A stretch of 64,000 nucleotides of DNA, taken from Paenibacillus sp. 37. GTDB lineage: Bacteria; Bacillota; Bacilli; Paenibacillales; Paenibacillaceae. The notes under the pieces are model-generated. The model was not told the DNA's origin, did no database searches, and was given only the letters and a program-made list of their open reading frames with translations. Shown here piece after piece: positions 1-8,675 of the stretch. How positions within the stretch are numbered: the first letter of the stretch is position 1; each line of letters starts with the position of its first letter. The DNA is taken from the NCBI RefSeq assembly GCF_008386395.1, contig NZ_CP043761.1, positions 868,001 through 932,000 on the forward strand, in the 5' to 3' direction. Made by a program: the position numbers and the translations under genes.

Positions 1-2
1 AG

Positions 3-1244
3 AATGCACTGTCTAGTTATTCTTCATTAATCACATTATCCAAAACTGCTGTATTGACTGCACCAACAAGCATCACAGCAAAGGATATTGGCGATAATGG
101 CAATGGTAGCGACATAAGTGTGACGTTTAATAGATCGGCGAATGAGACTAACGTTCATCACTACCGTGTGTTTGTAGTAAAGAAAACGAATGTAAGTGGA
201 TTTGATCTGGCAGAAGCGAATCGAAATCCTAATTTTATTCCCCAGAGTAAAACTGGAGGAAGCGGAAACTACACTTTGACTTTAAATAATGCAAGAACGA
301 CAGATGGCGCAGATATTCGAAATGATGAAGACTATCGTATATTTGTACTGGCGGTGAGCAATACCGGTACTATTTCGAATGTTCTATCTACGGTCTATTA
401 TGATGTTAGGTTGTCTGTAACTAGTGAAGTTGGGAAAGTCGCAATCACTGATGTTGAAGTTAAGAAAGAAGAGCAAGCTGCAGGTAATGCTACCGATGTA
501 AAAGTGACATATACAAAACCAGTCCCTGATCAAGCCATTGGACGTTATGTGTTAATGGTAGTACCTGCATCTACAACTTTCGATCTAAATGCGGCCAAAA
601 AAACTGCGAAATCCAGCAATTCACTCGATGTTTCTGCAAGTACAGTTACAGAACTTCCTATTTCTTTATCCGATAGTAATGGTGACGAGATCAAAGCTGG
701 AGCATACAAGATTGTTATTTTGTCCGAATCATCTGATGGTAAACGAGAATCAAGTATGACTACGTCGACTCCTTTCACGATTAAAGCAAAAAAACAGGCA
801 CCAACGCCTGTTAATAGTGTAATAGATCTAAAAACAACTGTAAGTGCTTCTTCCATTAATATAATTTTCACTAAGCCAAATGAAGTAGGCATTGCTCGTT
901 ACGATGTGTATATCATTAAAGAAGAGAGCAGCTCAGGAACTACTGGGAGAGTTTTAAAAGATGTTAGTGTAGGTGGTGCTCCTTTAGCAACAGTGGATAT
1001 TGGAATTTCCGCCAAGGATTCAGAGGATGCAGTTTTCGGAGCAGGAAAATACAAAGTTTTGGTAGTCTCAGTGGTGAGTGAGCCGACGAAATATACATCT
1101 GTCCATGCAGAAGGCACATTTGAGATTTTGCCAGCTCCTTCTGGCACTGGTCAGGGAACTGACAATATGGGCGCGGGGACTTCAGGCGGTAATGGCACTC
1201 AACCATCTGCTACAAACGAGCTATCCACTACGCAGGGTTCATGA
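3..1244 (+). CDS. C-terminal part of a repeat-containing, probably surface protein (cut by the left edge)
   Basis: The frame is open from base 3 to the stop at 1242-1244, so the gene begins outside the window; the TTG at 54 is internal and has no ribosome binding site. The visible 413 residues form three consecutive beta-rich units of about 110-125 residues. Each opens with a short I-T-D/A-K-D-like strand followed by a V-x-F/Y-x-K/R-like strand and ends with a Y-K/R-I-F/V-V-L strand, the pattern of fibronectin-III or Ig-like modules. The last 35 residues are rich in Gly, Thr, Ser and Asn, as in a spacer or linker tail. No LPXTG or SLH anchor is visible. A secreted or cell-wall role is inference. 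A strong terminator follows at 1313. Confidence 0.75.
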   Translation, partial: NALSSYSSLITLSKTAVLTAPTSITAKDIGDNGNGSDISVTFNRSANETNVHHYRVFVVKKTNVSGFDLAEANRNPNFIPQSKTGGSGNYTLTLNNARTTDGADIRNDEDYRIFVLAVSNTGTISNVLSTVYYDVRLSVTSEVGKVAITDVEVKKEEQAAGNATDVKVTYTKPVPDQAIGRYVLMVVPASTTFDLNAAKKTAKSSNSLDVSASTVTELPISLSDSNGDEIKAGAYKIVILSESSDGKRESSMTTSTPFTIKAKKQAPTPVNSVIDLKTTVSASSINIIFTKPNEVGIARYDVYIIKEESSSGTTGRVLKDVSVGGAPLATVDIGISAKDSEDAVFGAGKYKVLVVSVVSEPTKYTSVHAEGTFEILPAPSGTGQGTDNMGAGTSGGNGTQPSATNELSTTQGS

Positions 1245-1312
1245 TTTTAAGATAGGCAAACGCGGTTGAAATTCATAATGGATAATTAAATTTTAGGAAT
1301 TCGAATCCATTA

Positions 1313-1342
1313 ACTCCCTTTCCATACGGAAAGGGAGTCTTT
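1313..1342 (+). terminator. Rho-independent terminator after the repeat protein
   Basis: An 11-bp perfect stem (1313-1323 with 1328-1338) closes an ATAC loop and is followed by CTTTAT. It sits 70 bases after the stop at 1244, which fits the end of that transcript. Confidence 0.85.
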
Positions 1343-1500
1343 ATCATTCCCTCGTAGATACCGTTTAACGTTCTCGCGGCAACTTGCTTTATGAAAATCT
1401 TGTCGCCAAAAAGGTTCCTTAGACCATTGTTGCAACAGGACAAACAAATGGATAATAGAAGGAATAAGTTAAAAGCCTATGAGCCGAAAGGAATGATGGA

Positions 1501-2415
1501 ATGCTTGCGTTTCGTTTGACGGGCCTGCCGGATTCCCGGTTGCCGTTGTACCTGTATTGTGTGGGCACGCAGGAAGAGAAGGTTCTGCATAGACCGGATG
1601 GATTTCCGGTGTATCAGTTGTTTTTGTCACACGGTGGTGAAGGGCAGTTCAAGATAACGGGAAAAGGGACATGGACGATGGGAGCAGGGCAGTTATTCAT
1701 CGTGGAACCCGAGGTTGCGCATGAGTATGTACCTCATTCCAAATCCAAAGGGGAACTGGGTTATCTCGGTATTGGCGGTACATCGGCTGGATCGGTACTA
1801 CAATCCGCGGGTTTGCTTCAGAACGAGCCGTGCCATATCTCCCGTTTTGAAATCATCTGGTCACGCATGACCAATCTTTGGCACGCGTTGGATCAAGGAG
1901 CAACGGAGATGTGGAACACATCAGCTCTCGTCTACCAGCTTATTTTAGATATAGCACAATCGAAAATTCCATCTGATGTTACTAGCGTATGTATTGGATC
2001 ATCTAGGGCACAGGATGGCACTGTAAAACACTCTAATCGGGAGCCCGATCCGAGCAAGGATGCACTCGTCCGAGCAGTAGCATTGATGAATACACACTAC
2101 CAGGATGACCTGTTATTGAAGCACATCGCTGACGCAGTGGGTTATTCGGTACAGCACCTAAACCGATTATTTCATCATCATTATGGCGTGACAGGACATC
2201 AATATATGCAACGATTACGTTTGCGGAAGGCTTCAGAATGGATGGACAAACATCCAAGAGCAAGTGTACGAGAGGCGGCAGAGACCGTAGGGATGGAAGT
2301 GAACTATTTTATCCGGATGTTCAAGCGGGAGTTTGGAGAGACACCGGGTAAAGGAATAAACATCGCAATCAGCTCCAAATGGAAAAAGACCTCACGAATT
2401 CGTGAAGCCCCTTAA
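1501..2415 (+). CDS. AraC family transcriptional regulator
   Basis: A 304-residue DNA-binding regulator of the AraC/XylS type. Residues 1-150 form the cupin-like sensing domain (GAGQLFIVEPEVAHEYVP is typical of the AraC arabinose-binding fold). Residues about 190-288 hold the two helix-turn-helix motifs, including VGYSVQHLNRLF and the second-HTH signature VREAAETVGMEVNYFIRMFK. A purine-rich AAAGGAATGATGGA precedes the ATG. No sugar gene lies next to it: it stands alone between a terminator and a convergent membrane-protein gene, so its target is unknown. The inducer is probably a carbohydrate, by family resemblance only. Confidence 0.9.
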   Translation: MLAFRLTGLPDSRLPLYLYCVGTQEEKVLHRPDGFPVYQLFLSHGGEGQFKITGKGTWTMGAGQLFIVEPEVAHEYVPHSKSKGELGYLGIGGTSAGSVLQSAGLLQNEPCHISRFEIIWSRMTNLWHALDQGATEMWNTSALVYQLILDIAQSKIPSDVTSVCIGSSRAQDGTVKHSNREPDPSKDALVRAVALMNTHYQDDLLLKHIADAVGYSVQHLNRLFHHHYGVTGHQYMQRLRLRKASEWMDKHPRASVREAAETVGMEVNYFIRMFKREFGETPGKGINIAISSKWKKTSRIREAP

Positions 2416-2431
2416 TCAATTATATAACGTG

Positions 2432-3244
2432 TTATGCTGTTTTCTTCTGACCGAATAAAGGCCTTAACGTGGCAAGCCCCACAATGCCAATCACCGCACT
2501 CAACCATGGAGCTAGTGCAAATACCGGAAGTTTATCACGTAGGGGGTACCCGACAAACAGCACGAGTACCACGACCACGATGTAGATGACGATCCCCCGA
2601 ATATTGACTTTAGGTACCTTATTTCTGTCCGCCCCTTCATCGTCTGGTCTTTCAGCAAGACGGCGAAGCATCTCCACCAATGCAATACCGCCAACTGCCG
2701 CAACGATCAGAGAGAACAGACTGATGTGTTGGAACGGCTCCGTATCTCCGCCAGTCCAACCCACGAACAATCCCACACATCCTTGAATCAACATGACAAA
2801 AGACAAAGCCGCCCAAGCGATCATGGCATACCACATTGGTGTCCGTTTCACAGGCTCTGGATTCTCAGTTGGCTGTGGTTCTACAGCGTTGGCATTCTTT
2901 TTCGATGAAGCTGTTGGACTATTACCGCGGGTTGAACTGGATTTACCCACCTCAACGGCAGCCGTCTTCTCCAGTGCTGTATTTGTAATCCCGAGCTGTG
3001 CATGGATGTCTTGTTCCAGATCAGGTCCGTATAACTCGCGAGCGGGTTTATTATCCCGCTGAGCCTGTACGATTGCTTTTCCTGCGGAGAGTATCCACTC
3101 TTCCTGTGTTCTCTCGTCCGCTGGCGCATGACGCGCAATGGTGCTGATCTCGTCATACAGTTTCACATGTTCAGGTGTCATTCGACTCATCTCGGTTATT
3201 TGTCGATTCTGTATTTCTTTAAGCTTCTTATAGGAAATCCCCAA
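2432..3244 (-). CDS. Multi-pass membrane protein, DUF1129-like
   Basis: The N-terminal half is soluble and helical and contains a segment like the DUF1129 family (AQRDNKPARELYGPD). A Ser/Thr/Pro-rich linker follows, then about four hydrophobic segments in the C-terminal half (WYAMIAWAALSFVMLIQGC, ISLFSLIVAAVGGIALVEML, IVIYIVVVVLVLFVGYPL, and a last one before the basic tail). I prefer the TTG at 3244 because AGGGGGAG lies six bases before it. A longer frame from a TTG at 3283 has no ribosome binding site. The product would be 270 residues. The small membrane ORF at 3341-3460 lies just upstream on the same strand and may be cotranscribed. Function unknown. Confidence 0.8.
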   Translation of the reverse strand: MGISYKKLKEIQNRQITEMSRMTPEHVKLYDEISTIARHAPADERTQEEWILSAGKAIVQAQRDNKPARELYGPDLEQDIHAQLGITNTALEKTAAVEVGKSSSTRGNSPTASSKKNANAVEPQPTENPEPVKRTPMWYAMIAWAALSFVMLIQGCVGLFVGWTGGDTEPFQHISLFSLIVAAVGGIALVEMLRRLAERPDDEGADRNKVPKVNIRGIVIYIVVVVLVLFVGYPLRDKLPVFALAPWLSAVIGIVGLATLRPLFGQKKTA

Positions 3245-3340
3245 TGATTGCTCCCCCTGTCTACACACGTTCTGATCTTCCAATTGTCAGAAGACCCTGA
3301 CGGTATTTTAGTATACGGGAAGGGCTCTCGTTTCGCAAAG

Positions 3341-3460
3341 TCATTCCTTATAAAAAAGCTGCTCATGATTGGCCCATATCCATACACAGGCCAGTATAAC
3401 ACAGGTACATAACAGCACCAGTTTACCGTGATGTTGAATCCATTCCAGTAGATGTTCCAT
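3341..3460 (-). CDS. 39-residue putative small membrane protein
   Basis: A short frame beginning MEHLLEWIQHHGK has one hydrophobic segment (LVLLCTCVILACVWIWA) and ends NHEQLFYKE. The ATG at 3460 is preceded by AAAGGA with eight bases of spacing, a good ribosome binding site for such a small gene. It reads toward, and lies about 100 bases from, the membrane protein ending at 2432. A single-span peptide with Cys residues in the membrane is predicted. I recognise no family. The longer 90-codon frame overlapping it begins 9 bases upstream at ATGAATTC, but its composition looks non-coding. Confidence 0.55.
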   Translation of the reverse strand: MEHLLEWIQHHGKLVLLCTCVILACVWIWANHEQLFYKE

Positions 3461-3656
3461 GAATTCATTCCTTTCGGCAGAAGGATTCCGAGGCATATGC
3501 TGCCTATGTTTTTTCGTTTATTTTCCCCTGTTCATGTGAAAAAATACCCTCATGCCTCACAGATCTAACGATTGTGTGAAGTATGCATAAAGAGCAGCCG
3601 ATTCCATCACAATAGTAGCATTTCCAACAGAAATCCAAGATTGGAGTGTGCTTGTT

Positions 3657-3890
3657 ATGGATAAACAAACAGAATTGACGCGAAAGCTGCTACTGAACAG
3701 CAACTCCCGTGGAGTCGTGGACGAAGTTGTATCCTTTGAAGAGAATCTGGAGGATACGGAGTATGCAGAAGAACTGACAGATGGCAATTTGAAGGGAAGA
3801 AGTTTCTGGGACAATAGTGATTCGGGTCATGAGCATGAGTGGAATGGACGGGTGGAGACCCACGAGATGTTCCGTAGAAGCTACGAATAA
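3657..3890 (+). CDS. Small acidic hypothetical protein (77 residues)
   Basis: The frame MDKQTELTRKLLLNSNSRG is hydrophilic and acidic in the middle and ends HEMFRRSYE. GGAG at 3643-3646 sits ten bases before the ATG, so I chose this over the GTG at 3648, which the ribosome binding site would nearly abut. A hairpin with a T tract follows at 3932. No family was recognised. Short acidic proteins of this kind are common and unstudied in Paenibacillus. The existence of the gene rests on the ribosome binding site, the terminator and the coherent composition. Confidence 0.55.
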   Translation: MDKQTELTRKLLLNSNSRGVVDEVVSFEENLEDTEYAEELTDGNLKGRSFWDNSDSGHEHEWNGRVETHEMFRRSYE

Positions 3891-3931
3891 CGATCCTGCA
3901 ACACTTGGTTTTAATTTCAAATGATATCCGG

Positions 3932-3962
3932 GCCAGCTGTCATCAGCGTGGCTCATTTTTTT
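3932..3962 (+). terminator. Rho-independent terminator after the 77-residue protein
   Basis: GCCAGCTG pairs with CAGC-g-TGGC around a TCAT loop (one bulged G) and is followed by CATTTTTTT. Confidence 0.7.
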
Positions 3963-4021
3963 GTGCTTATTATCCGATAAAATGTAGATTGGTGGTCGAC
4001 GTAGAAAGGTTTTTACTTACG

Positions 4022-4050
4022 TTGACTTGCAGGTTACGGGATGATAATAT
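4022..4050 (+). promoter_or_regulatory. Candidate SigA-type promoter for the alpha/beta hydrolase
   Basis: TTGACT at 4022-4027 is followed after 17 bases by TAATAT at 4045-4050 (GATAAT overlaps it at 4043). It lies about 95 bases upstream of the hydrolase start. Confidence 0.5.
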
Positions 4051-4143
4051 ATGAATAACATCTTAATACACACTAAACTTATCGGATTATATATATTTAA
4101 TAAATGGAAGTTAACAGGCTAAGCGTGGAAAGGGGAAATCGGT

Positions 4144-4974
4144 ATGGAACGTCAGATCAGTATCCGTCATGGACAGGAAGAATTAACAGCCACGATTCAT
4201 TATCCGGTCGTGAAAGATATCAAGGAGGAGAAGAGTCAGCAGCGAGTCCCTCTGGCGGTCATCTGCCACGGCTTCGTTGGTAGCCGGATCGGCGTGGACC
4301 GTTTGTTTGTAAAGACTGCACGGGAGCTGGCTGAAGACGGTTATCTGGTCCTGCGTTTCGATTATATCGGTTGCGGAGAGAGCAGTGGGGAGTACGGAGC
4401 GGAGGGACTGGAGTCCATGGTGCTGCAGACTCGTTCGGTGCTGGATTACGCGGTGAATTGCAGTGATGTAGATCCTACGCGTGTTACGCTGATTGGTCAT
4501 AGTCTGGGTGGTGCCGTTGCATTACTAACGGCTGTACGTGACAAACGTGTCAAAAACCTGGTGATGTGGTCCTCCGTGGGTTATCCATTCAATGATATCG
4601 TGAAAATTACGGGACGGGAAGTATACGATGAAGGCGTGAAACTGGGTGCGGCTGATTATCTGGGATACAAATTCACACCAACGTTCTTCGAGTCTCTTGC
4701 TGAACAACAGCCATTCCAGGAAGCAGTTAAGTTTAGCGGAGATGTACTCGTCGTGCATGGCACGTCAGATGAGATTATTCCTGTAGACTACGCATTCCTG
4801 TATCAAAAGGTATTCTGGATGCGCCAAGAGGGCCGCTGTGATAAGGAGATCATCTTCCAGGGCGATCATACCTTCTCTTCAGGTAAAGAGCGGGAACAGC
4901 TAATTACGCGTACCAGAGAGTGGCTGGGCGAACGTCAGAAGATCGAGCAGGATTGGCAGCACTGGATGATATAA
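4144..4974 (+). CDS. Alpha/beta hydrolase (S33 / Hydrolase_4-like)
   Basis: A 276-residue cytoplasmic hydrolase with the full catalytic set: nucleophile Ser120 in GHSLGG, Asp209 in GTSDEIIP and His242 in GDHTFSS. The oxyanion region VICHGFVGS and the strand LRFDYIGCGES are typical of bacterial esterases/acyl-hydrolases of this family. No signal peptide. AAAGGGG precedes the ATG. The family hydrolyses small esters or peptides; the sequence does not show which substrate. It is monocistronic, about 100 bases ahead of the dioxygenase gene. Confidence 0.9.
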   Translation: MERQISIRHGQEELTATIHYPVVKDIKEEKSQQRVPLAVICHGFVGSRIGVDRLFVKTARELAEDGYLVLRFDYIGCGESSGEYGAEGLESMVLQTRSVLDYAVNCSDVDPTRVTLIGHSLGGAVALLTAVRDKRVKNLVMWSSVGYPFNDIVKITGREVYDEGVKLGAADYLGYKFTPTFFESLAEQQPFQEAVKFSGDVLVVHGTSDEIIPVDYAFLYQKVFWMRQEGRCDKEIIFQGDHTFSSGKEREQLITRTREWLGERQKIEQDWQHWMI

Positions 4975-5077
4975 GTGGCAGGATTACAACTGTTTGGGGA
5001 TGTCAGCTTGGAAAAGCGCCTTCTTAAGGGTAAAATAGAGGAGTAAGCATTCTATCCGTGTCTGGAGGTTGGCAGCA

Positions 5078-5863
5078 ATGACATTACCCGCACTTTTCAT
5101 TGCGCATGGTTCTCCCGCTCTGGCGGTGGAGAGCAATGACTACACTCAATTCTTGAACCAGCTTGGAGACAGGCTGCCGGCTCCGAAAGCCATTGTCGTA
5201 TTTACGGCGCATTGGGATTGTCCTGAACCGTCCGTGACGATGGATGATACACATCAGACCTTGCATGATTTTTACGGATTTCCTTCTACGATGTATACGA
5301 TGGAATACCCTGCATCTGGGCAGCCAGATTTAGCGAACGAGATATGTGCTTTGTTCACCCGCAGCAACCTGGCACATCAGCCGATTCGTGGCCGAGGGCT
5401 GGATCATGGCGTATGGGTACCGTTGCTCCATATGTATCCCGAGGCTAATATCCCTGTGATCGCTGTATCTGTAGACTCGCTGCGTACGCCGCAGGAACAG
5501 TATGATATTGGCCGAATGCTGGAACAGCTGCGTCATGATGATGTGCTGATCATTGGCAGTGGTGGAACGGTTCACAATTTACGATTGCTGGGCAATACGG
5601 ATGAACCGCAAGAGTGGGCGGTGGAGTTTGATAACTGGATCGGGGAGCGCTTGCAGCAGTGGAACACAAGAGAACTGTTTCAATATGAGAAAAAAGCCCC
5701 TCATGCACGTACGGCAGTTCCGTCGTATGGTACAGAACACCTTGCACCTTTGTTCTACGCCATGGGTACAGCGGATATGTCCCGATCAGCGAAGCGTCTA
5801 TTTCAGTCTTATCCTTATGGAACGCTCAGTTTGAACTGCTGGCAGTTTGGAGACGGCGTGTAA
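5078..5863 (+). CDS. DODA-type extradiol ring-cleaving dioxygenase (class III, LigB-like)
   Basis: A 261-residue protein of the family of 4,5-DOPA dioxygenase (E. coli YgiD). These use a metal ion and O2 to cleave catechol-like rings. Metal ligands are visible: His10 in FIAHGSPAL, His45 in FTAHWDCPEPS, a conserved His in the LDHGVWVPLLHMYP segment, and a His in GSGGTVHNLRLLG. The ATG at 5078 follows GGAGG with nine bases of spacing; a TTG three codons upstream is too close to that site. Natural substrate unknown; many bacterial members are cryptic. A bidirectional terminator at 5963 separates it from the convergent gene. Confidence 0.9.
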   Translation: MTLPALFIAHGSPALAVESNDYTQFLNQLGDRLPAPKAIVVFTAHWDCPEPSVTMDDTHQTLHDFYGFPSTMYTMEYPASGQPDLANEICALFTRSNLAHQPIRGRGLDHGVWVPLLHMYPEANIPVIAVSVDSLRTPQEQYDIGRMLEQLRHDDVLIIGSGGTVHNLRLLGNTDEPQEWAVEFDNWIGERLQQWNTRELFQYEKKAPHARTAVPSYGTEHLAPLFYAMGTADMSRSAKRLFQSYPYGTLSLNCWQFGDGV

Positions 5864-5962
5864 CTTGGAACAGACAACAGCCTGATTATGGTGCCTGAAG
5901 CCAGTTTCATACGGATAACATAACGTGTATTAATGCATACAATTACAATATATAAACAAAAG

Positions 5963-6004
5963 AAGGTTCCTGTACACCCTTGATTGGATACAGTAACCTT
6001 TTTT
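5963..6004. terminator. Bidirectional terminator between convergent genes
   Basis: AAGGTTcCTGTA (5963-5974) pairs with TACAGtAACCTT (5989-6000). TTTT follows on the plus strand, and CTTTTGTTT follows on the minus strand. Confidence 0.75.
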
Positions 6005-6035
6005 CAATACGAAGACTTATTCGTGCAATAGATCT

Positions 6036-6248
6036 TTATTTGCGGATCTCGAACAATTCACAGTCTGTACGGGAATGATAAGCAAGTTCACTGACACTGG
6101 ATTGTACAACTACGGTATTGCTGTCAAAACGGATAATAATGCCACCCGAGTCAATCTGGTGATTATCTTTAAAAACTCGAACCTTATACTTCATATTCAT
6201 GGCTTCCTGGAAGTCTGCATCGGTTTCAAGACGTCGTTGGGTCGGCAT
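6036..6248 (-). CDS. Conserved hypothetical protein (70 residues)
   Basis: A small soluble protein beginning MPTQRRLETDADFQEAM and ending DCELFEIRK. It has a likely beta-barrel-like core (YKVRVFKDNHQIDSGGIIIRF, then VVVQSSVSELAYHS). AAAGGAG lies eight bases before the ATG at 6248, so I use that rather than a start 21 codons upstream. The alternation of strands around a DSGG turn recalls small SH3-like or Hfq-like folds, but no family is assigned. Monocistronic, ending at the bidirectional terminator. Confidence 0.7.
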   Translation of the reverse strand: MPTQRRLETDADFQEAMNMKYKVRVFKDNHQIDSGGIIIRFDSNTVVVQSSVSELAYHSRTDCELFEIRK

Positions 6249-6344
6249 ATCGTGTACTCCTTTGAAGTTCAACTTTATTTTATCATAATACGATTTTCTG
6301 TGGATGGGCAAGTCAGTCAGGCATTCGGGCAGATTTTTGAAAAG

Positions 6345-6382
6345 TAAAAAGCCCTGCTCTCCAGGGGGATTGGGAGCAGGGC
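6345..6382 (-). terminator. Terminator after doxX
   Basis: GCCCTGCTC (6351-6359) pairs with GAGCAGGGC (6374-6382). Read on the minus strand, the stem is followed by TTTTTAC. Confidence 0.85.
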
Positions 6383-6404
6383 CGAGAATTCTATGAATGA
6401 TTGC

Positions 6405-6947
6405 TTAAGCTGTTTTTTGAGTAGGGCTAATCGTTGGTGTGTCTTTAGGAAGATTACCTTTGTTGTTACGAGTGAACAATCCGCGAAGGTAAGGCAGTAC
6501 CCAGTGATCCAGACCGATTTTACCTGCATTTGCACCAGCAACGACAAGGAAGATTTCCATTACAACCAGTTGAGCATTCGTGCTTACTGTTCCCGAGAAG
6601 AGGAACGCGAAGTTCATGACCATAGCCATCAGTGCTGCTAGTGTAGTGAAGCAACCGAGGATGAGACCCAAACCTACAAGGAATTCACCCAATGGGATAA
6701 CGAAGTCGAAGAGTCCTGCGTTTGGTACTGCGAATTTCTCAAGGAACGTTGCCCACCAAGCTTGGACAGCCGGGTGATCACCTGTTGCTTTTTCTACCGC
6801 ACCAGCCAAGAACCCGCCAGCTTCGAATCCGCCAGTCAATTTGCTCCATCCGTGAGTCATCCAATCATAACCGATATACACCCGAAGTACTGTTAAAATC
6901 CACATTGCTACTTTGTTTTCTCTAAGCCATTGGTTTGTGCTGAACAT
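6405..6947 (-). CDS. DoxX family membrane protein
   Basis: A 180-residue integral membrane protein of the DoxX family with four predicted spans, the first being VAMWILTVLRVYIGYDWMTHG and the middle ones containing IPLGEFLVGLGLILG, typical of DoxX. Relatives are subunits of thiosulfate:quinone oxidoreductase or partners in redox stress responses (MhqP/CatD-type). The start at 6947 follows AAGGAG with eight bases of spacing; a longer frame to 7061 lacks a ribosome binding site. A perfect inverted repeat lies upstream at 7046, suggesting control by a dimeric repressor. Redox role is family knowledge; the exact partner is unknown. Confidence 0.88.
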   Translation of the reverse strand: MFSTNQWLRENKVAMWILTVLRVYIGYDWMTHGWSKLTGGFEAGGFLAGAVEKATGDHPAVQAWWATFLEKFAVPNAGLFDFVIPLGEFLVGLGLILGCFTTLAALMAMVMNFAFLFSGTVSTNAQLVVMEIFLVVAGANAGKIGLDHWVLPYLRGLFTRNNKGNLPKDTPTISPTQKTA

Positions 6948-7045
6948 ATAAACCACTCCTTCATGGAATCTAGTGTGTGTTGTTTTTGTTTTTTCTAAGT
7001 GATCACCTTTGATGTCTTTATTGTATAGTTCAAAAGTTGTTTTGT

Positions 7046-7063
7046 TTGTGATTAAAATCACAA
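7046..7063. promoter_or_regulatory. Candidate operator in the doxX upstream region
   Basis: TTGTGATT-AA-AATCACAA is a perfect 8-bp inverted repeat. It is flanked by a repeated TAGTTCAAA (7026 and 7066 region). It lies about 100 bases ahead of doxX and between divergent genes, so it could control either. Confidence 0.45.
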
Positions 7064-7285
7064 TCTAGTTCAAATTTTAAGTAAGGTTTGAGAAGTTCAC
7101 ATTTAGGACATATTTTTCTGGCTATATGCTGTTTCAAATGTGAATTTCAAGCTGTATCAAGGCCTTCTAGGCGCAGACAAATCGGATGGGGTGTGATTAA
7201 ATGGAAAGAAATACGTGAAATGGTTGCCCACATGAGACATATATCACAACTTAGAACCAGGCCATATCGTTCAGGAGGTCCTCTA

Positions 7286-8359
7286 TTGAAGCTTTTTAAA
7301 TGGAACAAAGCAGCATCGGCAGCATCTCTGTTTATTCTCTCATTAAGTCTTGTTGCCTGCCAAAACCAGGAGGTGTTGCAGATGCCAGTTCAGCCAGAAC
7401 CGACACCTGCACCTGTACAAGAAGAACACGTGGAGGAATCCAACACGTCTCTCTATACAGCACCTCTGACAGGTCTACCTGTAGATGAAGCGATTACGCG
7501 TCGACCACTCGCCGTAATGATTAATAATGCACCCGCAGCTCGGCCCCAATCGGGTCTAAGTTCAGCCGATATCATTCTTGAAGTTCTCGCTGAGGGAGGC
7601 ATTACCCGCTTCATAGCCATCTTCCAGAGTGAAGGCGGTGCGGAGACAGTTGGACCCGTTCGCAGTATACGTCCATATCTAATTGAGCTCGGCGAGAGTT
7701 ATGATGGGGTCCTTGTTCATGCCGGAGGCAGTCCGGAGGCGTATTCCATTTTGCAAAGGCAGCAGAAACAGCATATGGATGAAATCTCGAATGGTGGACC
7801 TTACTTCTGGCGTTCCTCGGATCGTAAAGCCCCTCATAATCTGTATACTTCAGCGGATAAGCTGAGAGAAGGGTCAGATATCAAGGGTTACAGCCATGAT
7901 TTCAAGTCGCCGGTATACATCTATAATGAAGAAGGCGCGACATCCGCAGGAGAGGCAGTGAAGCAATTCGATATCCATTATTTATTGGATAGTTACCGGG
8001 TGACGTATGATTATGATGAAGTTAGCGGACGATATATGAGAATGGTGAATGGCAAGGCAGATCAGGATATGGATAATGAAACTCAACTTGGTGCAGCGAA
8101 CATCATTGTGGCAGGTGCAGATCACAAGGTCCTCGATAGTGTAGGTCGGTTGTCCGTTAATTTGGAACAGGGCGGGGAAGCCATGTTGTTTCAGAAGGGC
8201 AAGATGATTCGTGGGCAGTGGGTGAAGAAGCAGGGAGATATTATACGGTTTGTTCAGGGTGGCAGTGAAGTTGCTCTTGTGCCGGGTAAAACCTTTATCA
8301 GCATTGTTCCCAATCAACCGGAATTTTCCAGTCATGTGAAGCTCGCTGTGCAGCAATAA
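7286..8359 (+). CDS. DUF3048 lipoprotein, YerB-like
   Basis: A 357-residue lipoprotein. The signal peptide ends in the lipobox LSLVAC (Cys about residue 25), so it should be anchored to the outer face of the membrane. A Pro/Glu-rich linker follows, then the two-part DUF3048 domain (LTGLPVDEAITRRPLAVMINN, RFIAIFQS, GPVRSIRPY, VHAGGSPEAY). I chose the TTG at 7286 because AGGAGG lies six bases before it; a frame from 7088 has no such site and would place a hydrophilic tail ahead of the signal peptide. The homologue is B. subtilis YerB, function unknown. Confidence 0.9.
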   Translation: MKLFKWNKAASAASLFILSLSLVACQNQEVLQMPVQPEPTPAPVQEEHVEESNTSLYTAPLTGLPVDEAITRRPLAVMINNAPAARPQSGLSSADIILEVLAEGGITRFIAIFQSEGGAETVGPVRSIRPYLIELGESYDGVLVHAGGSPEAYSILQRQQKQHMDEISNGGPYFWRSSDRKAPHNLYTSADKLREGSDIKGYSHDFKSPVYIYNEEGATSAGEAVKQFDIHYLLDSYRVTYDYDEVSGRYMRMVNGKADQDMDNETQLGAANIIVAGADHKVLDSVGRLSVNLEQGGEAMLFQKGKMIRGQWVKKQGDIIRFVQGGSEVALVPGKTFISIVPNQPEFSSHVKLAVQQ

Positions 8360-8675
8360 AAGGATGTAATGAAAGAAAACAATGAAACATGTATCCATTT
8401 GTCGTCGAAAAGGCATTATATTTGTCCTTAGCGTAAAAAGTAGAATCGTGTCGGTTCTGTATTTTGATGTCGAATTGTAAACGCAGTGTAAAATCTTGAC
8501 TTGAATTTACCATTATTCCAAATAATTAAGATTCATTTCAGATTAATGTGATAAGAATATAAAAAAGGATCACACCTTTTGTACAAACCATGAAACAAAT
8601 ATGATAAGATATCAAAGGTTGTCATTTCATGTTTCATCGGTTGTCGGCAATTTTTCTCGTAAAGGGGATAGAGCT
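8360..8675. other. Intergenic region upstream of the phosphate-transport pair
   Basis: No gene seen. It holds an AAAAGG/CCTTTT inverted repeat at 8563-8580 and ATGAAACA / TGTTTCAT arms at 8590-8597 and 8630-8637, which could fold or bind a regulator ahead of the DUF47-pit operon. A TTGACT at 8496 has no well-spaced -10. Confidence 0.4.

Noticed and set aside
3196..3468. 90-codon minus-strand frame MNSWNIYWNGFNITVNW
   Set aside because: It overlaps the better 39-residue membrane ORF in another frame and the start of the DUF1129-like gene, and has erratic composition.
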